A DNA stretch of 61,853 nucleotides from Oscillospiraceae bacterium (GTDB lineage: Bacteria > Bacillota > Clostridia > Oscillospirales > Ruminococcaceae): the NCBI GenBank assembly GCA_024404875.1, contig JAKSPK010000010.1, positions 1 to 61,853 on the forward strand, read 5' to 3'. Under the pieces are notes generated by a model, which did not search any database, was not told the origin of the DNA, and saw only the letters and a program-made list of their open reading frames with translations. Below, one piece after another: positions 8,049 to 15,980 of the stretch. The first letter of the stretch is position 1; each line of letters begins with the position of its first letter. The position numbers were made by a program, and so were the translations under genes.

Positions 8049-8097
8049 GGTGTCCAATATTTGCAATTTCGGGCTTTGGTGTCCAAATGGTGTCCAA
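8049..8097. repeat. Three direct repeats GGTGTCCAA (candidate integrase arm sites)
   Basis: Copies at 8049-8057, 8078-8086 and 8089-8097, all in one orientation, in the short gap between the integrase stop and the tRNA. Repeats of this size next to an attachment core are typical arm-type integrase sites. Function is inferred. Confidence 0.55.
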
Positions 8098-8111
8098 ACA
8101 ACGGAATAACA

Positions 8112-8153
8112 TAAAAAATGCGTGCCTCTCGAATCATCGAAAAGCACGCATTT
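8112..8153 (-). terminator. Rho-independent terminator of tRNA-fMet
   Basis: Stem ATGCGTGC (8118-8125) with GCACGCAT (8144-8151), followed on the minus strand by a run of six Ts. Confidence 0.8.
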
Positions 8154-8156
8154 ACT

Positions 8157-8233
<77 letters not shown>

Positions 8234-8245
8234 TCAACATGATGT

Positions 8246-8274
8246 ATTATATCACAATTAGAGCTGTTTGTCAA
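8246..8274 (-). promoter_or_regulatory. Promoter of tRNA-fMet
   Basis: Minus strand TTGACA (8269-8274), 17-bp spacer, TATAAT (8246-8251): a perfect sigma-A consensus about 13 bp upstream of the tRNA. Confidence 0.85.
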
Positions 8275-8367
8275 GTCATACACACAACTTTGTCATACCA
8301 CATAGAAAATGACGGCGGCTGATAGCGAAATTGTTTAATCAACACAATTTTTGAGAGGGCTGATATT

Positions 8368-9534
8368 GTGCGGAATTCCGTGTGTGCAATCTATATGCGT
8401 TTGTCACGGGAGGACGGAACCGGTAAGCGTGAGTCTGAAAGCATCAGTAATCAGCGCATATTGCTCATGCAATATGCTCGTCAGCACGGTATTACTGTTA
8501 CATATCAATTTGCGGATGACGGTATTTCCGGTATCACAATGAATCGTGATGCGTTTCGGCAAATGCTCTCGATGATTGAAGATGGGGAGATCAACATACT
8601 GCTTGTCAAGGATCTCTCCCGCCTCAGTCGTGACTATATCCGAACTGGCGAGCTGCTTGAATATTGGTTCCCGGCACATGGTGTTCGTTTCATATCGGTG
8701 GATGATGGGATCGATACACGCAGCGCAACATCCTGCGATTTCTTTCCGATTCGCGCAGTTATGGATGACTGGTATGCGCGTGATATTTCACGCAAGGTGC
8801 GGGCTGCACTTTATGCGCGGCAGGCTGAGGGATACTGTACGACCCCGGCACTGCCGTTTGGATATCAGCGCAGTGACTGCAATATCATTATAAATGACAA
8901 ACAAGCGGGAACTGTCCGCATGATCTACGATATGTATTTGAACGGCGCCGGATTTTGTATGATTTCCGCTATGCTGCGCGATCCGAAAGCTCCTGTATAT
9001 TCAGCGGAGCGATGCTGGAGTGATGTGACAGTACGACGAATCCTGAAGAATACGGCATACATCGGAAGGCTTCGTCTTCATTCAACGCAGAAGCTCAGTT
9101 ATAAATCAGATATTCGCATTAATACTGACAATCCGGTGTTCTATCCGGTTCCGCCTATCATCAGTGAAACGGTGTTTGAAGCTGTGCAGAATCGTATTAT
9201 TTCCCGCAGCCATAGCCGCCCGTCACCGCATTGGATGTCCGGTAAGATTACCTGCGGATGCTGCGGTGCAAGGATGCATATTACAGGATTGGGTGCAAAA
9301 TGCCGGATCGTCTGCGGGATGAGAAAGCGCGGAGGAGAATGTCGGAATCCTTCTCTGAGTATGTCAGTATTGTTGCGTATGATTGACAATCAGCTCTGCA
9401 CTGACGGTATTCCGGATGTTCCGCAGATTCGGCGGCGGATGATCTTGCGGATCTGTATTTCAGCGGAAACGGTGACTGTTCATGTCCGGTACCGCCGACC
9501 GGCAGCTGCATCCAATTGCAGGATATGTGAATAA
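8368..9534 (+). CDS. Serine recombinase (resolvase/invertase family)
   Basis: Recombinase of 388 aa. The resolvase domain is at residues 1-140 (AIYMRLSRED with the catalytic Ser region, SISNQR, FADDGISG, LLVKDLSRLSRDY). The recombinase domain follows (PALPFGYQR ... VRRILKNTAYIGRL), then a zinc-ribbon-like segment (CGCCGARM ... CRIVCGMRKRGGEC). The start is GTG with GAGAGGG 8 nt upstream. It is shorter than the usual 500-560-aa large serine recombinases and lacks their long coiled-coil and C-terminal extension, so it may be a minimal form or a truncated survivor. It stands alone, downstream of no other element gene, just outside the tRNA-integrated element. Confidence 0.85.
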   Translation: MRNSVCAIYMRLSREDGTGKRESESISNQRILLMQYARQHGITVTYQFADDGISGITMNRDAFRQMLSMIEDGEINILLVKDLSRLSRDYIRTGELLEYWFPAHGVRFISVDDGIDTRSATSCDFFPIRAVMDDWYARDISRKVRAALYARQAEGYCTTPALPFGYQRSDCNIIINDKQAGTVRMIYDMYLNGAGFCMISAMLRDPKAPVYSAERCWSDVTVRRILKNTAYIGRLRLHSTQKLSYKSDIRINTDNPVFYPVPPIISETVFEAVQNRIISRSHSRPSPHWMSGKITCGCCGARMHITGLGAKCRIVCGMRKRGGECRNPSLSMSVLLRMIDNQLCTDGIPDVPQIRRRMILRICISAETVTVHVRYRRPAAASNCRICE

Positions 9535-9901
9535 TTATCAAATGAATTTATGAGATTAGCGTTAGTTTCTTCCTGTGATTTTGCATCGAATACGGCATAA
9601 TAAACGTCGAAGAGAGATGAACCTTGTCGCTGGAAGAAAAAGCACGACAAATCATCGCCCCAATCTATATTTTAGTTCTATATTCTCCAAAAGCTTAATC
9701 CCCCAAGTTCAACACCTGTTTTGTGAAAGTTCTTTCTGATAACAGAGAGTAGTGATAGTGTATTATCGGGTGTATCATTACTAAATTCAGCTGTACCCAT
9801 GAACAAGACTTTGGGTGCAGCAGGAATGCAATATTTACGATAAGAGAAGTGGCCTCATATGCTTCTTTCGGTTGATTCTTCATAGAATTCACGAAAAATA
9901 C
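9535..9901. other. Intergenic stretch without a recognisable gene
   Basis: A+T-rich relative to its neighbours. Short frames on both strands have no ribosome site and no recognisable protein features. It may hold the degraded flank of the element that carried the serine recombinase. Confidence 0.4.
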
Positions 9902-9931
9902 TTGACGAGTCAGCGGCATTTATGATATAAT
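9902..9931 (+). promoter_or_regulatory. Promoter of the aquaporin gene
   Basis: TTGACG (9902-9907), 18-bp spacer, TATAAT (9926-9931). The ~90-nt leader contains a small hairpin formed by GAATCGT and ACGATTC. Confidence 0.65.
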
Positions 9932-10029
9932 AATACCATAAAATGCAGAATCGTTCTGCGAGACGATTCGTGAAGGACAGCGCGTATCGTCTGAGTCTAT
10001 TGTCCGAATTTGACAAAAGGTGTGGTTTT

Positions 10030-10761
10030 ATGAAAAAGTTCATCGCGGAATTCATTGGCACGTTCACTCTCGTTTTGATCGGCTGCGGCACGGCAATGCT
10101 GGTCGGCTGTGATGCTGCAAACGGCGGCGGCTATGTATTGACTGCATTTGCATTCGGTCTCACGATCGTCGGCATGGCATACTGCGTCGGCAACATCTCC
10201 GGCTGTCACATCAATCCGGCAGTCTCACTTGGTGTTTTGCTTTCCGGCGGTATGAGCCTTCAGGAGTTCATCGGTTATATCATCGCACAATGTCTCGGTG
10301 CGTTCGGTGCATCTCTCACGCTGAAGGGAATTTTCTCACTCGGACAGGTTACCGATATGACCGGCGGACTCGGCAGCAACGGTCTCGCAGGCGTGCATGA
10401 CAGCGCAGCGGCGGGATTGCTGGTTGAGTTTCTGTTGACCTTTATTTTCGTTCTGACGATCCTCGGCGTGACCTCGAAGAAAGCTAATCACGGCTCCTTT
10501 GGCGGTGTTGTGATCGGCTTCACGCTGACGCTTGTTCATATTCTCGGCATCGGCCTGACTGGTACTTCCGTCAATCCGGCGCGCAGCTTTGGCCCGGCAC
10601 TGGTCGCAGCAATCGGCGGCAATACTGCTCCGATCGCTTCTTTGTGGGTATTTATTGTTGCACCGCTTGCTGGCGCTGCCGCAGCTGCCTGTGTGTATAA
10701 GTATCTCGAATCCGGCAATCATACGGAATCCGCAAATTCCGCACAGAAAAAAAGCAAGTGA
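10030..10761 (+). CDS. aqpZ: Aquaporin Z-like water channel
   Basis: Major intrinsic protein of 243 aa with six hydrophobic helices. Both NPA boxes are intact: HINPAVS near residue 62 and SVNPARS near 180. Selectivity-filter positions follow the water-specific pattern (Phe in helix 2 in FAFGL, His in helix 5 in VHILGIG, Arg after the second NPA), so it should conduct water rather than glycerol. Its place in the plasma membrane and role in osmotic adjustment follow from the family. The start at 10030 begins the conserved family N-terminus with AAAAGGTG upstream; an in-frame upstream extension from 9943 has no ribosome site. It is monocistronic, closed by a strong terminator. Confidence 0.92.
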   Translation: MKKFIAEFIGTFTLVLIGCGTAMLVGCDAANGGGYVLTAFAFGLTIVGMAYCVGNISGCHINPAVSLGVLLSGGMSLQEFIGYIIAQCLGAFGASLTLKGIFSLGQVTDMTGGLGSNGLAGVHDSAAAGLLVEFLLTFIFVLTILGVTSKKANHGSFGGVVIGFTLTLVHILGIGLTGTSVNPARSFGPALVAAIGGNTAPIASLWVFIVAPLAGAAAAACVYKYLESGNHTESANSAQKKSK

Positions 10762-10770
10762 TTTGAATTC

Positions 10771-10803
10771 AGAGCCTGATGTACTGCATCAGGCTCTTTT
10801 TAT
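10771..10803 (+). terminator. Terminator of aqpZ
   Basis: AGAGCCTGAT pairs with ATCAGGCTCT around GTACTGC, followed by a T run. Confidence 0.9.
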
Positions 10804-10935
10804 ATGAGTCCTGCAAAAACACAGACAGGAAAGATGACCGCAGCCGGGCTGACCGGGGACAGGGGAGTCTGATCAGCAGACAGCATGGCGTTATTTCAGC
10901 CTTAGGATACAATAAAATGATGAGGGATTCGTTTT

Positions 10936-10982
10936 TTCAAAAAAGAAACCGGATGCAGTCTGATAATACACTGCATCCGGTT
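10936..10982 (-). terminator. Terminator of the trxA operon
   Basis: A 12-13-bp stem (ACCGGATGCAGT/ACTGCATCCGGT) with six Ts on the minus strand, just after trxA. Confidence 0.9.
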
Positions 10983-11025
10983 GTGTGCTATTCTGCGTTC
11001 TCTGCGCAATCGTTATTCCGTCGGT

Positions 11026-11340
11026 TTACAGACCGAGCTGTTTTGCCAGCGTCTCCATCGGCATTGCACCGACTGTCTTTTTGATCGCGCTGCCGTTCTC
11101 GAAAAGAACGAATGCAGGGATGCTGTTAATACCGAGCTTGACGGCCGGCTCCTGCACAGCATCAACATTGACCTTGACGATTTTGAGGTCCGGATAAGCC
11201 TTTGCCATATCCTCCAGAACCGGCGCCATCATCATGCAGGGGCCGCACCATGATGCCCAGAAATCCACGAGAATCTTGCCGGATGCGTTCAGAATCTCCG
11301 GTGCAAAATCCTTTTCATCTTCAACATGAACGATATCCAT
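11026..11340 (-). CDS. trxA: Thioredoxin
   Basis: Cytosolic thiol-disulfide oxidoreductase of 104 aa, the standard thioredoxin length. The active site is WCGPC near residues 30-34, with the cis-proline in SIPAFVLF. The start at 11340 has AAGGAGG about 6 nt upstream, and a much longer frame in the same register reads through the next gene and is not real. It is second in a two-gene operon behind a ferredoxin-thioredoxin reductase-like protein, 13 bp apart, suggesting that this thioredoxin can receive electrons from ferredoxin. A separate thioredoxin reductase is encoded at 52880. Confidence 0.95.
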   Translation of the reverse strand: MDIVHVEDEKDFAPEILNASGKILVDFWASWCGPCMMMAPVLEDMAKAYPDLKIVKVNVDAVQEPAVKLGINSIPAFVLFENGSAIKKTVGAMPMETLAKQLGL

Positions 11341-11353
11341 AGTCAAGTCCTCC

Positions 11354-11551
11354 TTATTTTTCCTTATAATATAGACGGCAATGGCAATAGCCTTCAAATT
11401 CCGGATCAGCGATCTGATTGCGGAATTCTTCGCACATACATCGGTTTTCCTCCGTGCGCTGCAGTCGGCAGGGACAGAAGCCCTCTTTCTTTTGCAGTCC
11501 TTCGCGAATGCGGGCGACGACTTCCTCGTCTTCATTGAAACGGATCTTCAT
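11354..11551 (-). CDS. Ferredoxin-thioredoxin reductase catalytic-chain-like protein
   Basis: Protein of 65 aa with the cysteine pattern of the FTR catalytic chain: FCPCRL, RCMCEEF and GYCHCRLYY, six cysteines that would hold a 4Fe-4S cluster next to a redox-active disulfide. It is shorter than plant and cyanobacterial catalytic chains (about 110 aa) and has no recognisable variable subunit nearby, as in the stand-alone FTR-like proteins of anaerobes. The start at 11551 has AAAGGAGT 10 nt upstream; GTG 9 bp earlier is too close to that site. The gene pairs with trxA, so reducing the adjacent thioredoxin with ferredoxin electrons is the likely role. Confidence 0.8.
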   Translation of the reverse strand: MKIRFNEDEEVVARIREGLQKKEGFCPCRLQRTEENRCMCEEFRNQIADPEFEGYCHCRLYYKEK

Positions 11552-11654
11552 GCAGTTCACACTCCTTTACATTTTCTTTCGGCAATATCGCACAAAGCAG
11601 GCGGGCATTGTGTGATGTTGCTTTATTATGTCCCGGAATCTGTCTGTCAATGCC

Positions 11655-11683
11655 ATTCTAACATATTATACTGCGTATGTCAA
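11655..11683 (-). promoter_or_regulatory. Promoter of the FTR-trxA operon
   Basis: Minus strand TTGACA (11678-11683), 17-bp spacer, TAGAAT (11655-11660); leader of about 95 nt. Confidence 0.65.
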
Positions 11684-11755
11684 GCATCATTATGAAATGC
11701 CCTTGGATTGCGGACAGATGTTTTAGGGAGAAAAACATTTTTTCTAAAATAGGGC

Positions 11756-11784
11756 TTGACAAATCGTGCATGATATGATACAAT
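11756..11784 (+). promoter_or_regulatory. Promoter of the lysine operon
   Basis: TTGACA (11756-11761), 17-bp spacer, TACAAT (11779-11784). RNA should start near 11791, exactly where the riboswitch begins. Confidence 0.85.
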
Positions 11785-11790
11785 AAGAAC

Positions 11791-12075
11791 ACGGACAGAG
11801 GTGCGGGCTTGATGAGTCCGGCTGGATGAGGGTGCCAACCCGTGATGTGAACAAAGCTGCGCAGCATCAGATTCCGGTCGAAAAGGCAAGACCGCCGAAG
11901 TTTTTCCGCAGTGGCAGCGGAAGTGCTGGGCGCGTACCGAACAGGTGCGTGACTGTCGCAGGTTGTTTCAGACGGAGCAGCTGCGGAGTGCTGACCGGGT
12001 TTCTGCCTGTGTATGTCAATACGCAGCCGGATCCGTTCATCTGCTCATTGTCCGCCATTATCGGCGGATTTTTTT
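11791..12075 (+). promoter_or_regulatory. Lysine riboswitch (L-box) with terminator platform
   Basis: Conserved L-box patches occur in order: AGAGGTGCG at 11798-11806, GAGT near 11814, CCGCCGAAG at 11892-11900, and the TGCTGG ... GACTGTC segment between 11924 and 11957. The expression platform ends in a terminator hairpin (TCCGCC/GGCGGA with seven Ts, 12051-12075) 37 bp before asd. Binding of lysine is expected to favour termination and shut off asd, dapA and dapB. The identity rests on motif order and operon content. Confidence 0.85.
12049..12075 (+). terminator. Riboswitch-controlled terminator
   Basis: TCCGCC ATTAT CGGCGGA followed by seven Ts; part of the L-box expression platform. Confidence 0.85.
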
Positions 12076-12111
12076 CTGCCTGAATGTTTGTCGTATAAGG
12101 AGGACATTATC

Positions 12112-13197
12112 ATGAAAGAATTCAAAGTCGGAATTATCGGAGCGACCGGTATGGTCGGTCAGCGTTTTGCACTGCTGCTTGCAGAGCATCCGTGGTTCAA
12201 GGTCACTGTCATGGCGGCATCTTCCCGCTCTGCAGGCAAAACCTACCGTGAGGCGGTCGGTGCCAGATGGGCATTCAAGGATCAGCCGATGCCGGAGCAA
12301 TTTGCTGATCTCGTGATCTATGACGCTGGCGAGGACATCGAGAAGATCGCGTCGCAGGTTGATTTCTGCTTCTGCGCTGTCGATATGAAGAAGGATGCGC
12401 TTCGCGCGCTGGAGGAGGCATATGCAAAGGCAGAATGCCCGATCGTCTCCAACAATTCCGCACACCGCTTTACACCGGATGTCCCGATGATCATTCCGGA
12501 GCTGAATCCGGAGCATCTGGAGATCATCCAGTCCCAGAAGGCTCGTCTCGGCACCAAGCGCGGCTTTATCGCAGTTAAGTCGAACTGCTCGATCCAGAGC
12601 TATGTTCCGGCGCTGCATCCGCTCCGCAAATTCGGCATTCAGCAGGTTCTTGCCTGCACTTATCAGGCGATCTCCGGTGCCGGCAAGACTTTTGAGCGCT
12701 GGCCGGAAATGATCGACAATCTCATTCCGTACATCGGCGGTGAGGAGGAAAAGTCCGAGCAGGAGCCGCTGAAGATCTGGGGTACGATCGAAAACGGTGA
12801 GATCGTCAAGGCAAAGAGTCCGCTCATCACGACACAGTGCCTGCGCGTTCCGGTTTCGGACGGCCACACGGCGGCTGTTTTCGTAAAGTTTGAGAATAAG
12901 CCTTCCGAGGAGGAGATTCGTGCTGCATGGGCAGAGTATAAGGGCATTCCGCAGGAGCTTGAGCTGCCGCATGCACCGAAGCAGTTCATCCATTATTTCG
13001 AGGAGCCGGATCGTCCGCAGGCAAAGCTTGACAGAAATCTTGAGGGCGGCATGGCAGTCTCTGTCGGCAGACTGCGCGAGGATACAATGTTTGATTACAA
13101 GTTCGTCTGCCTGTCTCACAATACGCTGCGCGGTGCTGCCGGCGGTGCAGTTGAGCTGGCTGAACTGCTTGCTGCAAAGGGCTATTTTGACAGATAA
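12112..13197 (+). CDS. asd: Aspartate-semialdehyde dehydrogenase
   Basis: NADPH-dependent enzyme of 361 aa that reduces aspartyl phosphate to aspartate semialdehyde, the branch point to lysine, threonine and methionine. The Rossmann motif GIIGATGMVGQ is at residues 7-17, and the catalytic Cys is in KSNCSIQSY near 160; the His is in the RVPVSDGHTA region. The sequence resembles the archaeal/fungal-type branch (length ~360) more than the shorter E. coli type. AAGGAGG lies 8 nt upstream of the start. It is the first gene under the lysine riboswitch and probably cotranscribed through dapB. Confidence 0.95.
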   Translation: MKEFKVGIIGATGMVGQRFALLLAEHPWFKVTVMAASSRSAGKTYREAVGARWAFKDQPMPEQFADLVIYDAGEDIEKIASQVDFCFCAVDMKKDALRALEEAYAKAECPIVSNNSAHRFTPDVPMIIPELNPEHLEIIQSQKARLGTKRGFIAVKSNCSIQSYVPALHPLRKFGIQQVLACTYQAISGAGKTFERWPEMIDNLIPYIGGEEEKSEQEPLKIWGTIENGEIVKAKSPLITTQCLRVPVSDGHTAAVFVKFENKPSEEEIRAAWAEYKGIPQELELPHAPKQFIHYFEEPDRPQAKLDRNLEGGMAVSVGRLREDTMFDYKFVCLSHNTLRGAAGGAVELAELLAAKGYFDR

Positions 13198-13235
13198 TCA
13201 CAACGAACATATCATGAGGAAAGGAAGCGGAACAA

Positions 13236-13838
13236 ATGCGCCATGTGTTTGTGTGTCCGATGGAGGATACGATCGTGATTTCCGCGGTCGAGGTATTCAG
13301 TGAAAGCCGCATCTACGGCTCGCTGATTTTCGATACATATTCACCGTCTTCTGTTTCGCCCTTTCCTTATGTTCCGGCATATTTTCAGGAATACAATCGG
13401 CAGCGCGGTCCGCTGCGGCGCTTTCTGCAGGAGCATACCTACGGCCTGAAGCCGCATAATTACCTGCTTGCGCTGCACGATGATGCGACGGATCTCGAAG
13501 CACACGCGCTCAGCGAGCTGCTGATTGCCTGCGGTGCAAAGGAGACTGTCGCGGAATACCGGGCATTTCTGCTCTCTGATCTTGACCGCTATATTGCCGT
13601 GACCGGCTCGAAGCGTGCTGTGACCGTTACAATGGTTCTGAACGATCAGGATGTGACGGAACGCATTTTTATTCCGATCAATGATGCATATTATGATGCC
13701 GTCATGGATGCGGTCAATGAGTTGGATCCTGAAAATAACCTGCCGATTTTTCGCTTCGGTGTCGGCAGAGAGCTGTATTCCGTCGGGGAATCGGTTCATG
13801 CTTCGACGATCGTGCGGAATTTTATCCGTACTATTTGA
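13236..13838 (+). CDS. Unknown protein in the lysine operon
   Basis: Soluble protein of 200 aa that I do not recognise. It has no signal peptide, membrane segment or cysteine motif; it is mixed alpha/beta with many aromatic residues in the first third (SVSPFPYVPAYFQEYN). GAGGAAAGGAAG lies upstream of the start. It lies 38 bp after asd and 21 bp before a second unknown gene, in the same direction and with the same codon use, so it is very likely under the lysine riboswitch. A link to lysine or cell-wall precursor supply can be suspected but not shown. Confidence 0.75.
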   Translation: MRHVFVCPMEDTIVISAVEVFSESRIYGSLIFDTYSPSSVSPFPYVPAYFQEYNRQRGPLRRFLQEHTYGLKPHNYLLALHDDATDLEAHALSELLIACGAKETVAEYRAFLLSDLDRYIAVTGSKRAVTVTMVLNDQDVTERIFIPINDAYYDAVMDAVNELDPENNLPIFRFGVGRELYSVGESVHASTIVRNFIRTI

Positions 13839-13859
13839 TGCAGTGGGGGAGTGTGAAAT

Positions 13860-14240
13860 ATGCATTATCTTCTTCGGCTTCCTGCAGAAGGGGGCTGCGA
13901 AGCGGTAGCGGTCAGTGCTGGTGTGGTCGCAGTTGAAGAGACAGCCGCGCTGCTGCATACCGATGTCACTGAGCGGATGCGTATCCCGGTTATGCCGGAG
14001 GGTTTGGAACCGGAATGTGTGCTTTGTTATCTGATTGACGCACGCGGCGGTGATAAGGAGCTGCCTGCCAATTTCATCGGTACTTGCTTTTATCACACAG
14101 GATGTCCGGTTTACGGCGATCTTCTGATTGTCAAATGCCGGGAAAACAGCGGGGATGCGGATATCTTCGGATTGACTGAGGATGAGACAGCACTCCTTCG
14201 CACATGGCTTGCTGCACAGTTCCCTGCTTATTTTATTTGA
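13860..14240 (+). CDS. Unknown small protein in the lysine operon
   Basis: Protein of 126 aa with a strong ribosome site (GGGGGAG, 7 nt upstream). No transmembrane segment or known motif is visible. The second half (CPVYGDLLIVKC ... DIFGLTEDETALLRTWL) has a faint resemblance to DUF3846-type proteins, in which a short beta hairpin is followed by a GLT-E helix; this is a weak guess. It sits between the other unknown gene and dapA (29 bp), so it should be transcribed with the lysine pathway. Confidence 0.7.
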   Translation: MHYLLRLPAEGGCEAVAVSAGVVAVEETAALLHTDVTERMRIPVMPEGLEPECVLCYLIDARGGDKELPANFIGTCFYHTGCPVYGDLLIVKCRENSGDADIFGLTEDETALLRTWLAAQFPAYFI

Positions 14241-14269
14241 TATATTATTATAGAAAGGATGGTTTGTGA

Positions 14270-15157
14270 ATGAAGCCTATGATATTTACCGGTGCTGCCG
14301 TTGCACTTGTGACTCCGTTCCATGCAGATGGTTCTGTGAATTATGATGAGCTGAAGAGACTGATCGACTATCAGATCGAGCACGGCACGGATGCACTTGT
14401 TATCGCCGGCACAACCGGTGAAAGCTCGACACTTTCCGAGGAGGAGCACGGCAAGGTGATCCGCTTTGCAGTTGAAGTGGCCGCACACCGCGTTCCAGTC
14501 ATTGCCGGAACCGGCAGCAATTCTACCCAGACCGCGATCATGCTTTCGCAGGATGCGGAGCGTGACGGTGCGGATGCACTGCTGCTCGTTACGCCGTATT
14601 ATAATAAGACCACACAGCGCGGTCTTTATCAGCATTACAAGATGATCGCTGAAAACACAAAGCTGCCGATCATCCTCTACAATGTACCGTCGAGAACCGG
14701 TCTGAATATTGATGTCGAAACGGCTGCAAAGCTCGCTGAGATTGACAATATTGTCGCGATTAAGGATGCGGTCGGCAATATTACCTATACTGCAAACCTG
14801 ATCGAGCGCTGCGGCGACAAGCTGACGGTCTACAGCGGCAACGATGACCAGATCGTTCCGATGATGAGCCTCGGCGCAAAGGGAGTCATCTCCGTTTTGT
14901 CGAATGTCGCACCGCAGGAAACACATGATATGACTGCTGCAGCACTCGCAGGAGATTTCAAGACCGCTGCCGCAATTCAGCTCAAGTATCTTCACCTGAT
15001 CCATGCGCTGTTCAGTGAGACCAATCCGATTCCGGTCAAGGAGGCTGTCAATCAGCTCGGATTTGCTGCCGGACCGTGCAGAATGCCGCTTTATGAAATG
15101 GCAGAGAATACAAAGTCTGCTTTGATCGCAGAGATGAAGAAGCAGGGAATGCTGTAA
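14270..15157 (+). CDS. dapA: 4-hydroxy-tetrahydrodipicolinate synthase
   Basis: First committed enzyme of the diaminopimelate/lysine pathway, condensing pyruvate with aspartate semialdehyde in the cytosol. At 295 aa it has the usual TIM-barrel length. Visible signatures are GTTGESSTLSEEEH near residues 44-57, the Tyr of LYNVPSRTG (about 135-143) and the Schiff-base Lys of VAIKDAVGN (about 164). GAAAGGATGG lies upstream. It is part of the asd-dapA-dapB operon and is followed after 63 bp by dapB. Confidence 0.96.
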   Translation: MKPMIFTGAAVALVTPFHADGSVNYDELKRLIDYQIEHGTDALVIAGTTGESSTLSEEEHGKVIRFAVEVAAHRVPVIAGTGSNSTQTAIMLSQDAERDGADALLLVTPYYNKTTQRGLYQHYKMIAENTKLPIILYNVPSRTGLNIDVETAAKLAEIDNIVAIKDAVGNITYTANLIERCGDKLTVYSGNDDQIVPMMSLGAKGVISVLSNVAPQETHDMTAAALAGDFKTAAAIQLKYLHLIHALFSETNPIPVKEAVNQLGFAAGPCRMPLYEMAENTKSALIAEMKKQGML

Positions 15158-15220
15158 GAAAACTGGTGCCGTCCGTACTGCGGGCGGCATCCCGATATCC
15201 GAAAGAAAAGAGGTAAAAAT

Positions 15221-15979
15221 ATGATCCGAATCGCGATCAGCGGTGCGCTCGGCAAAATGGGCAGAAATGTCGCGGCCAGCATCGCAGAGCGCAGCGACTG
15301 CGAGGTCTGCTGCGGCATAGATCTCCGGCAGGACGATTCGCTCGGCTTTCCGGTTTACACGAGCTTTTCCGATATGCAGGAGAAGCCGGATGTGATTATT
15401 GATTACAGCCATCCGAGCTGTCTGGATTCTCTGCTTAGCTATGCAAAGTCAACCGGAACTCCTGTCGTGCTCGCAACGACTGGATATTCCGATGAGCAGC
15501 TTGCACAGATTCGTCAGGCTGCGCAGCAGACTGCGCTGTTCTCGTCATTCAATATGTCGATCGGCATTCAGCTTCTGATGGCACTTTCGAAGAAAGCTGC
15601 TGCAGTGCTGGGTACACAGTTCGATATTGAGATCATCGAAAAACATCACAATCAGAAGATCGACGCACCTTCCGGAACGGCGATCATGCTCGCAAACGCG
15701 ATCTGCGAGGTGGCTGATCCGCCGAAGCATCTGGTTTATGACCGCCACAGCGTCCGCAAAAAGCGTGAAGTTAATGAGATCGGTATGCATTCGATCCGCG
15801 GCGGCACGATTGTTGGTGAGCATGAAGTACTCTTTGCCGGTCCTGATGAGTGTATCTCACTGAAGCATACAGCGTCCTCGAAGCGTGTCTTTGCAGAGGG
15901 CTCCGTTAATGCGGCGGTGTTCCTGGTCGGCAAGGCACCCATGCTTTATGATATGACGCATCTGCTTGCCGAGGCGTGA
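15221..15979 (+). CDS. dapB: 4-hydroxy-tetrahydrodipicolinate reductase
   Basis: NAD(P)H-dependent reductase of 252 aa, the next step after DapA. The N-terminal dinucleotide motif is SGALGKMGRNV, and the catalytic/substrate signature EKHHNQKIDAPSGTA is near residues 143-157. AAAGAGGT precedes the start. The region just upstream (15158-15200) contains the hairpin-forming repeat GTGCCGTCCG/CGGGCGGCAT, perhaps a processing or attenuating stem between dapA and dapB. The stop codon is one base away from the start of the next gene. Confidence 0.95.
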   Translation: MIRIAISGALGKMGRNVAASIAERSDCEVCCGIDLRQDDSLGFPVYTSFSDMQEKPDVIIDYSHPSCLDSLLSYAKSTGTPVVLATTGYSDEQLAQIRQAAQQTALFSSFNMSIGIQLLMALSKKAAAVLGTQFDIEIIEKHHNQKIDAPSGTAIMLANAICEVADPPKHLVYDRHSVRKKREVNEIGMHSIRGGTIVGEHEVLFAGPDECISLKHTASSKRVFAEGSVNAAVFLVGKAPMLYDMTHLLAEA

Positions 15980-15980
15980 T

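Noticed and set aside
9695-9919. 74-codon minus-strand frame upstream of aqpZ
   Set aside because: No ribosome site, no family resemblance, and it overlaps the aqpZ promoter.
12058-13119. 353-codon minus-strand frame opposite asd
   Set aside because: Shadow of asd, which has a full set of active-site motifs; the minus frame shows no family features.
14228-15412. 394-codon minus-strand frame opposite dapA
   Set aside because: Shadow frame spanning parts of two real genes (dapA and dapB).
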